Origin: Bacteroidales bacterium UBA5287
GTDB lineage: Bacteria; Bacteroidota; Bacteroidia; Bacteroidales; Dysgonomonadaceae
NCBI GenBank assembly: GCA_002411345.1
Contig: DHSL01000025.1
Location: 1-64,000 of the forward strand
Length of the DNA stretch: 64,000 nucleotides
Reading direction: 5' to 3'
The notes beneath the pieces are model-generated. The model was not told the origin of the DNA, did no database searches, and saw nothing but the letters and a program-made list of their open reading frames with translations. This document shows positions 26,690-36,541 of the stretch, piece after piece. Numbering within the stretch: the first letter of the stretch is position 1; each line of letters starts with the position of its first letter. The position numbers were made by a program, and so were the translations under genes.

Positions 26690-29600
26690 ATGTTAAAACA
26701 AAAAAAACTAATCAATGTGCTATTAATCATTTTCTTTACTATGTTTGGAAAACTTTATGCGCAACAGCAAATCAATCCTGATATTTTATATAAGATTGTC
26801 AGTCCTTCCGGATTTGTTGTAGACAACAAACAATCGACAGACAATGAAGCCAAAATTTATCTTTCCAAAGATAAAAAAGGAGATGAAGGTCAGTTGTGGA
26901 AAATAACTTCCAGAGGTAATGATTATTATACAATATCAAACCCTTTTAATAACAAGAGCATCGATAATTTTAATATTTCTACTGGAAATGGTAACCCCAT
27001 TATTCAATGGGATGATGCTCCAGGCAACTATAATCAGCATTGGAGATTTACAGTTACAGGTACCGGAGCTTATACAATAACTCAACGTAATAGTGGTATG
27101 CAATTGGCTTTTTCCGGCGATGATGCGGCAGGAACGCAGATGTATCAGTTACCAAATGTTTTGCAGACCTGGCGATTGGTGCCTACAAATGTGAAAGTTC
27201 CTAAAGAGAGAGCGGTTAAACGTAGCAAAAACAATTGGGAAAACGAGACAATTTTTGCAGTAAATAAAGAGCAAGGACATGTAACTTACATTCCTTTTTC
27301 TTCTGTTGAAAGTCTGAAAGCGGACAAAAGTTTTGATAAACCTTGGGAAGAACCGTCGTCAGATCTTTACATGACGTTGAATGGTAATTGGAAATTCAAT
27401 TGGGTAAAACAACCATCGGAACGCCCAATGAATTTCTATAAATCAAATTTTGATGTATCGTCATGGAAAGAAATTCCTGTGCCTTCGAATTGGGAGATGC
27501 ATGGTTATGGCACACCTATCTACACAAATATAACCTATCCATTCAAGAACAATCCCCCATTTATTCAACCCCAAAAAGGGTACACAAATGAATTTGAGCC
27601 TAATCCGGTTGGTTCGTACCGTCGTGATTTTGATATCCCGTCTGATTGGGATGGCAAAGAAGTTGTTTTGCACTTTAATGGAGTTTACAGCGGTTTTTTT
27701 GTATGGATTAATGGCAAGGAAATTGGCTATAGTCAAGGTGCTAACAATGATTCTGAATTTATAATAACGGATTATGTGAAACCAGGGAAAAACACCATTG
27801 CAGTTCAGGTATTTCGTTGGACTGAAGGCAGTTACATTGAGGACCAGGATATGTTCCGTTTAAGCGGCATTCATCGAGATGTTTATTTATATGCTACACC
27901 AAAAGTGCATGTGAGAGATTATAATTTGCTTTCTGAATTTAAAGGGGATGATTTATCGTCTGCAGTCTTTAAGATGAAAGCTTTTGTAAAGAATTTCGAT
28001 AAAAAAATAAGCAAATCAACGACAGTAAATGTTTCATTACTAGACCCTAAAGGCAAAGTGATTATAAATCTTTCTCAGAATGTAAATGCATTAAAAGGTG
28101 CTGAGGAACAGGCACTTGAATTACAGGGAAAAGTGGCGAATCCTTTATTATGGTCGGCAGAAAAGCCGCATCTCTACACAGCAATAGTAACATTGAAAGA
28201 TGATAACGGAAACGTGATGGAAGCTATGTCTTCTAAATTTGGCTTTCGAAAAGTTGAAATCAAGAATAAACGAGTGTATATCAATAATGAGCAAGTGTTT
28301 TTTAAGGGTGCTAACCGACATGACACACATCCACTTTTTGGCAAGAGTGTTCCTGTGGAATCGATGATGCAGGATATTCTTATGATGAAGAAATATAACA
28401 TGAATACAATTCGTACAAGTCATTATCCAAACCAACCTAAAATGTATGCAATGTTTGATTATTATGGATTGTATGTAATGGATGAGGCCGATTTGGAAAA
28501 TCATGGTAATCATTCCATTAGCAATTTAGCATCATGGTTGCCTGCATTCAAAGATAGAATAGAAAGAATGATTAGACGCGATAGAAATCACCCATCTGTG
28601 ATTTTCTGGTCTATGGGGAACGAAGGGGGAAATGGTATTAATTTTGAGGAGGTGAGTAATCTTGCTCGATCAATGGACCCTACTCGACCTGTTCACTACG
28701 AAGGACGAAATGAATCTGCTGATATGGATTCTCATATGTATCCGTCTCTGGATAGAATGATTGCTTTTGATCAACAGGATAGCGATAAGCCTTATTTTTT
28801 ATGTGAATATGCCCATGCGATGGGAAATGCTGTGGGTAATTTAGCTGAATACTGGGATTATATTGAAAATCATTCTCAACGTATGATTGGAGGCTGCATT
28901 TGGGAATGGGTTGATCATGGAATTGTAAAATTTGGTGGTGAAAAAAACCGGTTTTATTATGGAGGCGACTTTGGTGATAAGCCAAATGATGGGGATTTTG
29001 TTTGTGATGGACTCACAACTCCGGATCGACGTGAGACCGCCAAACTACTGGAGGTTAAAAAGATATATCAATATATAAAGATCAGATCACAATCTCTTTC
29101 ATCGGGTAAACTGGAGATTGAAAATCGATACGATTTCACCAACTTAAGTGAATTTGATATCGAATGGCAGTTGATAAAAAATGGAGTAATGGTTGGTTCT
29201 GGAAACTTAGAACCAATCTCATTGGCACCAAATGAGAAAATGTCGCTAACGATTCCTTACGACAGACGATTAGAGGCCGGAAGTGAATATTTTCTGAATA
29301 TTTATTTCAAATTGAAAGAGGATGTTAGCTGGCAAAAAAGAGGACATATAGTGGCTTCTGAACAGTTTGCGCTGAATAATCCTACAATTGTATCGGTAAA
29401 AAACACAACCGATATGCAAAAGATCCAATCTGAAGTGTCTGGTAACAACTTAGTTATATCGGCAAATGGATTAAATGTGGTTTTCAATACTGAATCGGGC
29501 ATCATGACTTCATTACAATATGATGGTAAAGAAATGATCCACAACGGCAAAGGTTTGGAATTGAATTGGTACAGAAGTACAAATAATGATAAATATACTA

Positions 29601-30280
29601 CACAGGCATATCACGATGCATCTTACAGCAATACTCAGTTTTCGTTCCAGAAAAATGAAGATGAAAAATCGATAACTATACTTTTGAACAAAACAGCAAA
29701 ACTAAATTTTGAGCGACCAGTAAATATTCCTTATCTAATTAAATATCAAATATATGCCGACGGAACAATTGATGTGGATGCAAGTTTTACTACTCCTTCA
29801 GTGAACTTTATTCATCGTTTGGGATTGCAAATTGTGCTTCCGGCGGACTATGAGAATGTTCTGTATTATGGACGCGGACCGCACGAAAATTATTCTGATA
29901 GAAAACAATCAGCTTTCTTTGGTTTATATGATACAACAGTTACCGGGATGGAAGCGGAACATTATGTGAGAGCGCAAAGCATGGGCAACAGGGAAGATAT
30001 CCGCTGGTTTACAATTACGGATGAGAACAATAATGGACTTAAAATAACTTCGAAAGATGGCTTAAACTTTAGTGCTTTGCACTTTACAGATCACCAATTG
30101 TGGGAGGCTAAACATGATTTCATGTTGGATGAAATCCGCAAACCGGAAGTTTATCTAAACCTTGATTGTATTCAGCAAGGATTGGGAAATGCAAGCTGCG
30201 GACCACTTCCATTGGACAATTACATGATTCCACAAAATCAGAATGTTAGCTATTCGTTCAGAATTGAATCAGTAAAATAA
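26690..30280 (+). CDS. GH2 beta-galactosidase with N-terminal ricin-type lectin domain
   Basis: A 1196-residue exported protein (signal about residues 7-25, ending YAQ). Residues about 30-165 form a beta-trefoil ricin-B/CBM13-like domain with three repeats carrying QLW, QHW and QTW signatures. The rest is a complete LacZ-type GH2: sugar-binding sandwich (LNGNWKFNW, PVPSNWEMHGYGTPIYTN), immunoglobulin-like domain, TIM barrel with acid/base E645 in WSMGNEGGNG and nucleophile E706 in FLCEYAHAMGN, and the beta-galactosidase small-chain domain at the C-terminus (YYGRGPHENYSDRK). LacZ is about 1024 residues; the excess is the lectin. It probably cleaves terminal beta-galactose in the periplasm or at the surface, such as galactan side chains of pectin. 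Confidence 0.88.
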   Translation: MLKQKKLINVLLIIFFTMFGKLYAQQQINPDILYKIVSPSGFVVDNKQSTDNEAKIYLSKDKKGDEGQLWKITSRGNDYYTISNPFNNKSIDNFNISTGNGNPIIQWDDAPGNYNQHWRFTVTGTGAYTITQRNSGMQLAFSGDDAAGTQMYQLPNVLQTWRLVPTNVKVPKERAVKRSKNNWENETIFAVNKEQGHVTYIPFSSVESLKADKSFDKPWEEPSSDLYMTLNGNWKFNWVKQPSERPMNFYKSNFDVSSWKEIPVPSNWEMHGYGTPIYTNITYPFKNNPPFIQPQKGYTNEFEPNPVGSYRRDFDIPSDWDGKEVVLHFNGVYSGFFVWINGKEIGYSQGANNDSEFIITDYVKPGKNTIAVQVFRWTEGSYIEDQDMFRLSGIHRDVYLYATPKVHVRDYNLLSEFKGDDLSSAVFKMKAFVKNFDKKISKSTTVNVSLLDPKGKVIINLSQNVNALKGAEEQALELQGKVANPLLWSAEKPHLYTAIVTLKDDNGNVMEAMSSKFGFRKVEIKNKRVYINNEQVFFKGANRHDTHPLFGKSVPVESMMQDILMMKKYNMNTIRTSHYPNQPKMYAMFDYYGLYVMDEADLENHGNHSISNLASWLPAFKDRIERMIRRDRNHPSVIFWSMGNEGGNGINFEEVSNLARSMDPTRPVHYEGRNESADMDSHMYPSLDRMIAFDQQDSDKPYFLCEYAHAMGNAVGNLAEYWDYIENHSQRMIGGCIWEWVDHGIVKFGGEKNRFYYGGDFGDKPNDGDFVCDGLTTPDRRETAKLLEVKKIYQYIKIRSQSLSSGKLEIENRYDFTNLSEFDIEWQLIKNGVMVGSGNLEPISLAPNEKMSLTIPYDRRLEAGSEYFLNIYFKLKEDVSWQKRGHIVASEQFALNNPTIVSVKNTTDMQKIQSEVSGNNLVISANGLNVVFNTESGIMTSLQYDGKEMIHNGKGLELNWYRSTNNDKYTTQAYHDASYSNTQFSFQKNEDEKSITILLNKTAKLNFERPVNIPYLIKYQIYADGTIDVDASFTTPSVNFIHRLGLQIVLPADYENVLYYGRGPHENYSDRKQSAFFGLYDTTVTGMEAEHYVRAQSMGNREDIRWFTITDENNNGLKITSKDGLNFSALHFTDHQLWEAKHDFMLDEIRKPEVYLNLDCIQQGLGNASCGPLPLDNYMIPQNQNVSYSFRIESVK

Positions 30281-30419
30281 TTCTCACAGCGGAGCAAAAC
30301 ATATTTAGAATTCTAGATAGCTTATACTGAACACGATTAAGAAGTTTATAAATTAAACAAGTAAATTCTTACACAGATATTTTACACGTAAATAGAAACT
30401 AAAAAAGGAAATTTTGATA

Positions 30420-31769
30420 ATGGAAAAGAAGACATTTTTATCTCGAAGAAACTTTCTTAAGGAATCTACAGTTGGTTCTATTGGACTGATTGGAGGAATT
30501 CCACTTATAAATGCTTGTACATCTCAAAAAAATGATAAAGATGATATTAAGCTTCCTCAGCTTTTAGATCAAGCACCTGATGGGAAAATTCTTAAAGCGG
30601 GATTAATTGGATGTGGTGGAAGAGGCACAGGTGCTGCAATCAATTTCTTGGATGCAGGGCCAAATCTTCAAATTGTGGCTTTGGGAGATGTATTTCAGGA
30701 TAAAATAGACAGCTGTAGAGAACAGCTGAAAAAAGAAAGAAATGTTGAAATCGCGGATGAGAATTGTTTCGTTGGATTCGACAGTTATCAGAAGGTGATA
30801 GATTCCGGAATCGATGTTGTTTTATTGTGTACACCTCCACATTTCAGACCTGCTCATGTTGAAGCATCGGTTGACGCAGAAAAACATATCTTCATGGAAA
30901 AACCTATTGCTGTTGACCCTTTTGGAGTTAGAAAAGTATTGGCAGCTGTAAAAAGAGCTAAAACATTGAATCTAAGTATAGTTAGCGGCACAATCCGACG
31001 TGTACAAAAAGACTATTTGGAAACAAGAAGAAGGGTTCTTAACGGTGAAATTGGAGAAATAAACGGAGCTCATATCATTCGGAATGGTGGTGCATTATGG
31101 TTTCGTAATAGAAAACCGGAGTGGAGCGATATGGAATATATGTTGAGAAATTGGGTGAATTTCTGTTGGCTTTCTGGTGATCATATTACAGAACAATTCA
31201 TACATGAAATAGATGTAATGAACTGGTATATGGGAAAATATCCAGTAAAAGCATCAGGTTGGGGCGGACGACAAAGAAGGGTTACGGGTGATCAATATGA
31301 TTTCTTCAGCATTGAATATTTGTATGAAAACGGAATGAGAACGCATTGTGCTGCGCGACAAATAAACGGTTGTTCGGATGGAAAAGTCGAACAGATTAAT
31401 TGCTCAAATGGTTATGCAGATGCTTCGGGTAAATTGTTTGATAAAAAGGGTAATGTTATATGGGAATATCCTCGTTTGGATGAAAAAGAATCTTCAACTG
31501 AATGGAATGTAAAAGATCCTTATGAACAAGAACATGTGAATCTAGTGTCAGCAATACGAACTGGAAAAGCAATAAATGATGGCGAAGATCAGGCTTATTC
31601 TACGCTAGTTACCATAATGGGAAGAATTGCAGCTTATACTGGCAAAGATATAACCTGGGATGAGATTCTCAATTCAGATATATATTTAGGTCCAAAAACA
31701 TATGTTATGGGACCGGTGGCAAATATTCCTGAAACAATTCCTATAGCAGGAATACCCAACAAAGAGTAA
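30420..31769 (+). CDS. Twin-arginine exported Gfo/Idh/MocA oxidoreductase, probable lipoprotein
   Basis: A 449-residue NAD(P)-dependent sugar dehydrogenase homologue. I choose ATG 30420 because the aagga-like site (about 30405-30410) is well spaced for it; an upstream TTG at 30414 is too close. The leader has SRRNFLK (twin arginine, residues 8-14) and ends LINAC, so it may be a Tat lipoprotein at C33. The Rossmann motif is GLIGCGGRGTG (61-71) and the EKP motif lies at 160-162. The C-terminal GFO domain contains RNWVNFCWLSGDHITEQFIHEIDVMNWY, with the conserved histidine. Homologues in Bacteroides oxidise or reduce the C3 hydroxyl of glycosides. The substrate is unknown. Confidence 0.8.
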   Translation: MEKKTFLSRRNFLKESTVGSIGLIGGIPLINACTSQKNDKDDIKLPQLLDQAPDGKILKAGLIGCGGRGTGAAINFLDAGPNLQIVALGDVFQDKIDSCREQLKKERNVEIADENCFVGFDSYQKVIDSGIDVVLLCTPPHFRPAHVEASVDAEKHIFMEKPIAVDPFGVRKVLAAVKRAKTLNLSIVSGTIRRVQKDYLETRRRVLNGEIGEINGAHIIRNGGALWFRNRKPEWSDMEYMLRNWVNFCWLSGDHITEQFIHEIDVMNWYMGKYPVKASGWGGRQRRVTGDQYDFFSIEYLYENGMRTHCAARQINGCSDGKVEQINCSNGYADASGKLFDKKGNVIWEYPRLDEKESSTEWNVKDPYEQEHVNLVSAIRTGKAINDGEDQAYSTLVTIMGRIAAYTGKDITWDEILNSDIYLGPKTYVMGPVANIPETIPIAGIPNKE

Positions 31770-31835
31770 ATAGTATTCTAATTATATTATTGTAAAAATA
31801 AAAATCTATCTGATTTACTATCAATACAATAAACA

Positions 31836-31874
31836 AATGGACAACAGCAGATTGAACTTCTGCTGTTGTCCATT
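31836..31874. terminator. Bidirectional terminator between convergent oxidoreductase and isomerase genes
   Basis: Perfect 15-bp inverted repeat, aatggacaacagcag (31836-31850) and ctgctgttgtccatt (31860-31874), with a 9-base loop. It sits between a plus-strand and a minus-strand gene, so it can serve both. The T-tracts on either side are weak. Confidence 0.7.
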
Positions 31875-31910
31875 ATAATTATATCATATATTTACGTTTA
31901 ATAAAAATAA

Positions 31911-32843
31911 TTACAGATATGAAATAATAACATCCATTTCTTCTGATACTTTCTTCAAACGATTTCTGTCTCCACCATTTACTTCTGCAGTCAACCAACC
32001 GCCATTGTAATTAATTTCACTGACAGTTTTCATTACAACCGGCCAATTGTTGTCTCCCTTAAGCAATTCAACTTCAAAACCTTTCCACAATCCTTGATTG
32101 TTCATTAATTCACGACTGAACTCTTTGATATGTAGTTTTTTAATGCGCGAATTGAGAGTTTTTATCCAATGCTCTGGCCATCCATATCGTAACACATTAC
32201 CAATATCAAAATACCATCCAATAAGTGGATGATTAATCTCATCAACAAAACGTTTCGCTTCAACTGGACTCAAAAGGAAATTATTCCATACGTTCTCCAA
32301 ACCAATTTGCATTCCTGTCCTTTCAGCATACGGAATTAATTCTCTGATTGAATTTTGAGCTATGTTATATGCATCTTCGTATGAAACCTTATCACTGACA
32401 ACACCTGGTACGACGAGAACTGTGTCACCTCCGAGCTGTTTAATTTCTTCTAAAGATTTTGCAACAGATTGAATACATTTTGACCTTACTTCAGGGTCTG
32501 GACTCGATAACGGTACAGACCAATGATCCTTGTTCATCAAACTTGGAATCTCGATATTGGCTTTTTCTTTGGCTTCTAATATTTCAGAAATATTCATCTC
32601 GACTGGGCTGCTCAACTCAACTCCGTCAAAACCCAAATCTTTTACAAGTTTAAACTTATCGGTCATTGATAATTCTTCTTTTATCATCCCATAGTGCAAA
32701 CCTTTTTTCATTACTATCTTCTCTCTGGAATGATTTTGTAAAGTTGGTGATTTACTCTCTAAAACCGATGCAGAAACAAGCGGAGTCACGATAGATGCTC
32801 CTGCCATAAAGGCTGCTGATTTAATAAAATCTTTTCTATTCAT
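31911..32843 (-). CDS. Exported sugar phosphate isomerase/epimerase-like TIM barrel
   Basis: A 310-residue member of the xylose-isomerase-like / AP endonuclease 2 superfamily. The leader NRKDFIKSAAFMAGASIV resembles a twin-arginine signal with RK in place of RR. Likely metal ligands line up with the family: E183 in IGLENVW, D213 in WYFDIGN, H238 in KLHIKEF and E287 in AEVNGG. The gene begins 5 bases after the stop of the Gfo/Idh/MocA gene upstream, so the two form one operon. In gut Bacteroides such proteins work with Gfo/Idh/MocA partners on 3-keto sugars, either as isomerase/epimerase or as lyase. The exact reaction here is inference. Confidence 0.75.
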   Translation of the reverse strand: MNRKDFIKSAAFMAGASIVTPLVSASVLESKSPTLQNHSREKIVMKKGLHYGMIKEELSMTDKFKLVKDLGFDGVELSSPVEMNISEILEAKEKANIEIPSLMNKDHWSVPLSSPDPEVRSKCIQSVAKSLEEIKQLGGDTVLVVPGVVSDKVSYEDAYNIAQNSIRELIPYAERTGMQIGLENVWNNFLLSPVEAKRFVDEINHPLIGWYFDIGNVLRYGWPEHWIKTLNSRIKKLHIKEFSRELMNNQGLWKGFEVELLKGDNNWPVVMKTVSEINYNGGWLTAEVNGGDRNRLKKVSEEMDVIISYL

Positions 32844-32848
32844 GGTTA

Positions 32849-34165
32849 TTATTTAAATTCTTTAATTCCTGGTATTGCTATTGGTAAATCATATTGAGTA
32901 TCAAAGGACATATTTTCCGGGAATAACATCTCTGTTGAATTCATTGCCTGATCAAAAGTAATAGTCTGACCTGAATAGGCAGCCATTCTTCCTGCAATTG
33001 CCAACATATTTGAACGCGTCATCCATTCTCCATCGTTCATTGGCTTGTTTGCTCTAATAGATGCAAAAAGCTCATCGTGTTCAACTTGATACATGCCTCT
33101 TACTTTTGTTTGCTTATAAGCTTCTGCATCTGTAAACTTTGTTTCATCAGCATATTTCCAAGCATTTTTACCTGTAATTATATGATCGCCAGTACGACAA
33201 TCAACATAGCATCTTCCATCCTGTCCGGCTAATTCTACAGCATATGAAGGTGACGTTCCTTCTTGTTGACGGCAAAACATATAGATTTTTGCACCATCAG
33301 CATATTCGTACGTAATTCCAAAATGATCAAAGACATTGCCATATTTTGGATCTATTCTCTTTTGTCTTCCTCCTGTTCCACTAATCTTCAATGGTGCTTT
33401 ATCTCCCATTGCCCAGGAAAACATATCTATACTATGAATGGCCTGTTCAACAATATGATCGCCAGACATCCAGCTATAATAGAGCCAATTACGAAGTTTA
33501 TACTCCATATCTGACCATCCTTTCTGACGTTCTTTATACCATAATTCACTTGTATTATATGTTGCTTCTCCTCCAATAATATTACCAATCTGTCCATCTA
33601 ATACTCGACCGAAAACTTCCCTTTTTGGTTGATGGTATCTCCAACAGAACCCAGATACTAATGAAAGATTCTTAGATTTGGCTTTTTTAGCTGCCTCCAT
33701 TACTCTACGTAAACCGGGGGCGTCTACTGCAAAGGGTTTTTCACAGAAAATATGTTTATTTGCATTTACTGCAGCTTCTAAATGTAAAGGTCGGAAACAT
33801 GGAGGAGCTGCCAAAAGTACAACATCAACATCAGAATCAATAAGTTTTTGGTAAGCATCAAGGCCAACAAATTTATTGCTGTCAGAAACTTGAATTTTAT
33901 TACCATACTTTTCTTTTAATGAATTGTAGGAACTATTCAAATGATCTTCAAATGCATCTGCCATTGCTGTTAAAACAACATTTGGGTCAGCATTTAACGC
34001 TTCACCTGCTGCACCTGTACCTCTGCCTCCGCAACCTATAAGTCCCACTTTCAAAGTGTTACTATTAGATGTCCACATAGTTGATCCAAATGATGGTGAT
34101 GTAATAACAGTGCCTAATGTGGCTAATCCTGCTGTCTTGATAAATTGTCTTCTGGAATAAGTCAT
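32849..34165 (-). CDS. Twin-arginine exported Gfo/Idh/MocA oxidoreductase
   Basis: A 438-residue protein. The start is at 34165, where TYSRRQFIK gives a clean twin-arginine leader; 36 codons of frame upstream would put non-signal residues in front of it and run towards the tRNA-Ser gene. The nucleotide-binding motif GLIGCGGRGTG is at 41-51 and EKP at 142-144. The C-terminal domain has LRNWLYYSWMSGDHIVEQAIHSIDMFSWAMGD, closely parallel to the plus-strand homologue at 30420, so the two are paralogues. It is the first gene of a two-gene unit with the TIM-barrel isomerase. The probable role is redox at a sugar hydroxyl using a bound nicotinamide cofactor in the periplasm. Confidence 0.82.
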   Translation of the reverse strand: MTYSRRQFIKTAGLATLGTVITSPSFGSTMWTSNSNTLKVGLIGCGGRGTGAAGEALNADPNVVLTAMADAFEDHLNSSYNSLKEKYGNKIQVSDSNKFVGLDAYQKLIDSDVDVVLLAAPPCFRPLHLEAAVNANKHIFCEKPFAVDAPGLRRVMEAAKKAKSKNLSLVSGFCWRYHQPKREVFGRVLDGQIGNIIGGEATYNTSELWYKERQKGWSDMEYKLRNWLYYSWMSGDHIVEQAIHSIDMFSWAMGDKAPLKISGTGGRQKRIDPKYGNVFDHFGITYEYADGAKIYMFCRQQEGTSPSYAVELAGQDGRCYVDCRTGDHIITGKNAWKYADETKFTDAEAYKQTKVRGMYQVEHDELFASIRANKPMNDGEWMTRSNMLAIAGRMAAYSGQTITFDQAMNSTEMLFPENMSFDTQYDLPIAIPGIKEFK

Positions 34166-34279
34166 TGTAATTAGTTTAAATATTATTAATTGTTTAACTT
34201 GTATTGTGTTGTTAGCAAATAAAGGTATTGTATCAATAAAGGTGCAAATGCAAAAATATATACTTTCTCCCAAATTAAG

Positions 34280-34366
34280 CGGAAAGCGAGGGATTCGAAC
34301 CCCCGGTACAGTTGCCCGTACACTTGATTTCGAGTCAAGCCCGATCGACCACTCCGGCAGCTTTCC
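34280..34366 (-). tRNA. tRNA-Ser (anticodon CGA)
   Basis: 87 bases with a 7-bp acceptor stem GGAAAGC/GCTTTCC, discriminator G, a long class II variable arm, T-loop GGTTCGAATCC, and anticodon stem CTTGA/TCAAG around loop CTCGAAA. CCA is not encoded. A TAACTTTG box lies just upstream. Confidence 0.93.
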
Positions 34367-34380
34367 CTATAAAGATCATA

Positions 34381-34388
34381 CAAAGTTA
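34381..34388 (-). promoter_or_regulatory. Promoter -7 box candidate for tRNA-Ser
   Basis: The minus strand reads TAACTTTG, an exact TAnnTTTG match 14 bases upstream of the tRNA 5' end. Confidence 0.45.
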
Positions 34389-34466
34389 TTAAAATCGTTA
34401 TTATTAAAGAGAAAAACCGAGAATTAATTAATTAGTTCATGTTAGAGTATATCTAATAAAAGTCTA

Positions 34467-36536
34467 TTATTTCAACTTAAGAATCGCCTCTTCCGTTGCT
34501 TTTAGCAAAGGCTCTATATCAATTGGTTTTCCGACAGCGTTCTTCATCCAAATCTGTGGAATTATTCGTCCCTGTAAGTACATTCGTTCGAATTCTTCAG
34601 CCAAGTTCTTCCCTTCTACTTGTTGTTCAACCTGAAAACTGATCAAGTGACCAATAGGATAATTTGAAAGATACAAAGGATTGTCGATCATATGCGAATA
34701 AATAGCCAGAAGAGGTTCATCTTTTCCACCCAGAACATCCGAATAATACTTATTCCAAACATCTGTTGCTATACTTATTATTGCCGACTTCAATTCTGCC
34801 GGGTTAGCATTAGGATTAGCGTACATCCACTCCCATACCTGCATGTCAACTAAAGATACACCCATTATTTCATAGCACCCCCAGAAAGCATCCAGTACTT
34901 CGTTATATTTATCCGCAAGGTTTGGTTGTTTAACTCCAAGTAATTCCAGATCGCGATTTTGAAAAATAAAAGCCACTGCTTCTGTAAACGCCGTATTTGG
35001 AACACCGTTAAGCATATAGTAGTCAACATCGTTCATTGTTTGTGTCTGTTCAACACAATGTCCGAATTCATGAACAGCAATGTTGTAACCTTTGTAATCC
35101 ATACCCTTTTCGCCAATTCTTGTTCTAAGGTGAGCAACATCATTTCTCATTGCAGCACCCCAAGCATGACCAGCGCCACGCGAAGCATCCACTTCGATGA
35201 GAGAGCTGATTTGTTTTGCTTTTTCCGGTTTCCAGCCCAATTTTACAAGTATATTAGGTAAATCAGCTTTCACAGCTTTTTCGTCAGGATATTTAGCTGT
35301 TGTTATTGCCGTCAATTGATCTTCAGAAATTCCTCCCCTTCCTTTGAACCCATTATACCAAATATCAAACGGTTCCAATTTACGACCCAGGCTTTTCTCT
35401 ATTAAAGCAGCCACCTCTTTCACCTGTGGAGAAGACACAAATTTCTCAAAAAGCATTTTAACGTCCGCTTGAGGAATTTCCATACCCTCTTCAAAAGCCC
35501 TTAATAAATAAGTCGAATTGTTTGGATAATAGACGTCCGAATTCTTTAAAGCATTATAATTAGCCAGTAAGACTTTATATCTTTTATCCGGTTCCGGATT
35601 AGCAGTCACCTCATTTCCATTATCATACAACTTGTTAGTTTGAGGATTCCATGTATACTTATCACTATTGATAACCTCCTGTGGAATAGACTGATCAATG
35701 ATTCGTTTCATAACAGAATAGATCATGCGTTGTTTTGCCAATCCGTTTTCTACATCAGCATAATCAGATTTCAATTCGTCTCGCAGTCCCCAATGAGTAA
35801 TCAGCTTCAAGTCTTTTTGGAAGAGCGTTTTAGCATCATCTGTAAGCAAGTTACCCATATAAATATTATAATCAGATATATAAGCGTCAGCTTCGGTAAG
35901 CGTTTTCGATATATTCTGTTGAATATCAGCGGGAATTCGAGCAGTAAAACGATCACCCATTCGTGCGTAAGCCCATTCCTTTCTTGACCATTTTTCTCCC
36001 AATTCAGTCTTTTCTTTCAACGAATAATAAGGGAAATTCAATGCAGTAATAAAAGCCACTTTGTTCTTATACAAATCATCATTCAAGTGTGCTGAAACGT
36101 CATAACTACCAAACATCATATCAATTGGTGTTGCATCAGGACCCATAAGCTGCAAAGGCTCTTTCAGCAGTACGTCCATTTTATGGAAATATCCAAAGAA
36201 TATCTCTGTATTTCTTTCCAATTTGGAATACAACGTAAACAATTCAGTTGAGTCAGCAACAAAGTTCGACTTACAAAAATCGATGAAGTCATTTGTTGCT
36301 CCATCACTTTCCTGCCACAATCCAGCAACTTGTTGAACACCCCGTTCAATTCTGAATGCAGCATTTTCACCCAAAGAATCTTTGAGTTGATTAATTACTT
36401 CATTAGTAATATTTTCAGGAATATACATAATCCGTTTGTTATTTACTTTATCATTTGAATCTGTAGATTTGCATGCGACAAGACCCACCAATAAAAGCAC
36501 CGTAAGTAGTTGTGATAATGACTTTTTCATAGACAT
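34467..36536 (-). CDS. Zinc metallopeptidase lipoprotein (gluzincin, M2/M3-like)
   Basis: A 689-residue lipoprotein: signal residues 5-21 end in LVAC, with C22 the lipid site. The zinc motif HEFGH is at 489-493, and the third ligand is probably E519 in NTAFTEAVAF, the spacing of the gluzincin clan. LGRKLEPFDIWY near 394-404 also recalls M2/M3 peptidases, whereas DPP III enzymes carry HExxxH and are excluded. It likely trims peptides in the periplasm. It starts five bases after the ATP-grasp gene stop, the last gene of a minus-strand unit. A second ATG two codons in is equally usable as start. Confidence 0.65.
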   Translation of the reverse strand: MSMKKSLSQLLTVLLLVGLVACKSTDSNDKVNNKRIMYIPENITNEVINQLKDSLGENAAFRIERGVQQVAGLWQESDGATNDFIDFCKSNFVADSTELFTLYSKLERNTEIFFGYFHKMDVLLKEPLQLMGPDATPIDMMFGSYDVSAHLNDDLYKNKVAFITALNFPYYSLKEKTELGEKWSRKEWAYARMGDRFTARIPADIQQNISKTLTEADAYISDYNIYMGNLLTDDAKTLFQKDLKLITHWGLRDELKSDYADVENGLAKQRMIYSVMKRIIDQSIPQEVINSDKYTWNPQTNKLYDNGNEVTANPEPDKRYKVLLANYNALKNSDVYYPNNSTYLLRAFEEGMEIPQADVKMLFEKFVSSPQVKEVAALIEKSLGRKLEPFDIWYNGFKGRGGISEDQLTAITTAKYPDEKAVKADLPNILVKLGWKPEKAKQISSLIEVDASRGAGHAWGAAMRNDVAHLRTRIGEKGMDYKGYNIAVHEFGHCVEQTQTMNDVDYYMLNGVPNTAFTEAVAFIFQNRDLELLGVKQPNLADKYNEVLDAFWGCYEIMGVSLVDMQVWEWMYANPNANPAELKSAIISIATDVWNKYYSDVLGGKDEPLLAIYSHMIDNPLYLSNYPIGHLISFQVEQQVEGKNLAEEFERMYLQGRIIPQIWMKNAVGKPIDIEPLLKATEEAILKLK

Positions 36537-36541
36537 GAAAT

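Noticed and set aside
28148..28513. 121-codon minus-strand frame inside the GH2 gene
   Set aside because: It runs antisense to the conserved beta-galactosidase core, has no recognisable motif, and its length is expected by chance in AT-rich DNA.
32849..34273. Longer version of the Gfo/Idh/MocA protein with 36 extra N-terminal residues
   Set aside because: The extra residues would bury the twin-arginine signal; the ATG at 34165 gives a proper Tat leader.
34467..36536. Dipeptidyl peptidase III (M49) for the HEFGH protein
   Set aside because: M49 needs HExxxH with one more residue between the histidines; here the motif is HExxH with Glu 26 residues downstream.
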